Assembly: GCF_003477525.1 (NCBI RefSeq)
Contig: NZ_QUDO01000005.1
Span: 62,001 to 126,000 of the forward strand
DNA length: 64,000 nt
Direction: 5' to 3'
Source of the DNA: Ruminococcus sp. AF41-9
Lineage (GTDB): Bacteria > Bacillota > Clostridia > Lachnospirales > Lachnospiraceae
The notes below the pieces were generated by a model. That model saw only the letters and a program-made list of their open reading frames with translations. It did no database searches and was not told the DNA's origin. The translations under genes were made by a program, and so were the position numbers. Positions 63,809 to 64,000 of the stretch are shown here, piece after piece (the stretch's first letter is position 1; the number at the start of each line of letters is the position of its first letter).

Positions 63809-64000
63809 ATGGAACAGATTAAAATTCCAGATGGTTACCATTCATCTCTGAATCTCCATGACACTCAGATTGCCATCAAGACTGTGAAAGATTTCTTTCA
63901 GCAGACTCTGGCTCAGAAACTGAACCTGCTTCGTGTTTCTGCACCTGTATTTGTCAATCCGTCTTCCGGTCTGAATGATAACTTAAACGGCGTAGAACGT
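63809..64000 (+). CDS. asnA: aspartate--ammonia ligase (partial)
   Basis: The first 64 residues of AsnA, which makes asparagine from aspartate, ammonia and [23 protein letters not shown] and LNGVER are the conserved class-II-synthetase-like beginning. AGGAGG lies 9 bases before the ATG. The rest continues past the window end. Confidence 0.93.
   Translation, partial: MEQIKIPDGYHSSLNLHDTQIAIKTVKDFFQQTLAQKLNLLRVSAPVFVNPSSGLNDNLNGVER

Overview
The window looks like a chromosome segment from an anaerobic gut Firmicute of the Lachnospiraceae, most like the Blautia / Ruminococcus obeum group. Support for this comes from strong AGGAGG ribosome binding sites, DUF4364 and DUF1540 proteins, a class III (oxygen-sensitive) ribonucleotide reductase, a GguB-type sugar permease, and gene orders typical of Clostridia. 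The genus is inferred from protein style, not from a search. No rRNA, tRNA, CRISPR array or prophage was seen.

Layout. 1-8.8 kb: an aldo/keto reductase (cut by the window edge), a GH2 beta-galactosidase with an AraC regulator upstream, a YerC/TrpR-like repressor, a hybrid histidine kinase and a PHP phosphatase. 8.8-11.9 kb: a decayed ChvE/GguAB-type sugar transporter locus. Its permease carries an internal deletion and is split by a complete IS605-type element with divergent tnpA and tnpB. 12-17.7 kb: polysaccharide deacetylase, YesL-like protein, radical SAM protein, DUF4364 protein, RarA and a cytidylate-kinase-like protein. 17.7-22.6 kb: a complete branched-chain amino acid transporter, livK-H-M-G-F. 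23-24.2 kb: infC-rpmI-rplT, with a probable AUU start on infC. 25.1-39.7 kb: the division and cell-wall cluster mraZ-rsmH-ftsL-PBP-PBP-mraY-murD-ftsW-murA-ftsQ, then ftsZ. 39.8-56.2 kb: lgt, ychF, then the classical Firmicute housekeeping block murE-priA-def-fmt-yugP-rsmB-rlmN-prpC-prkC-rsgA-rpe-thiN. 56.5-64 kb: a sortase-anchored surface protein, carbamate kinase, nrdD, a zinc-ribbon membrane protein and the start of asnA.

How it works together. Most of the window builds, divides and monitors the cell wall. Peptidoglycan precursor enzymes (MurA, MurD, MurE, MraY) feed FtsW and two tandem class B PBPs, and the PASTA kinase PrkC with its phosphatase PrpC senses wall state. Three envelope proteins (FtsQ, one PBP, Lgt) carry long low-complexity C-terminal tails, and two of the tails share an Asp-Glu-Asn-Gly-Asn repeat motif.

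Caution on the sequence. Four genes (the histidine kinase, thiN, murE, nrdD) are broken by 1-2 base losses, nearly all in short homopolymers. Since murE should be essential, these look more like sequencing errors than real inactivation. The sugar transporter damage is different in kind (large deletions plus an IS) and is probably real. Intergenic regions are rich in hairpins, including a 205-bp near-palindrome, a 102-bp MITE-like element with related half copies, and two copies of a 25-bp repeat. Several leaders have terminator-like hairpins between promoter and gene (infC, livK, arcC) or between genes (the two PBPs).
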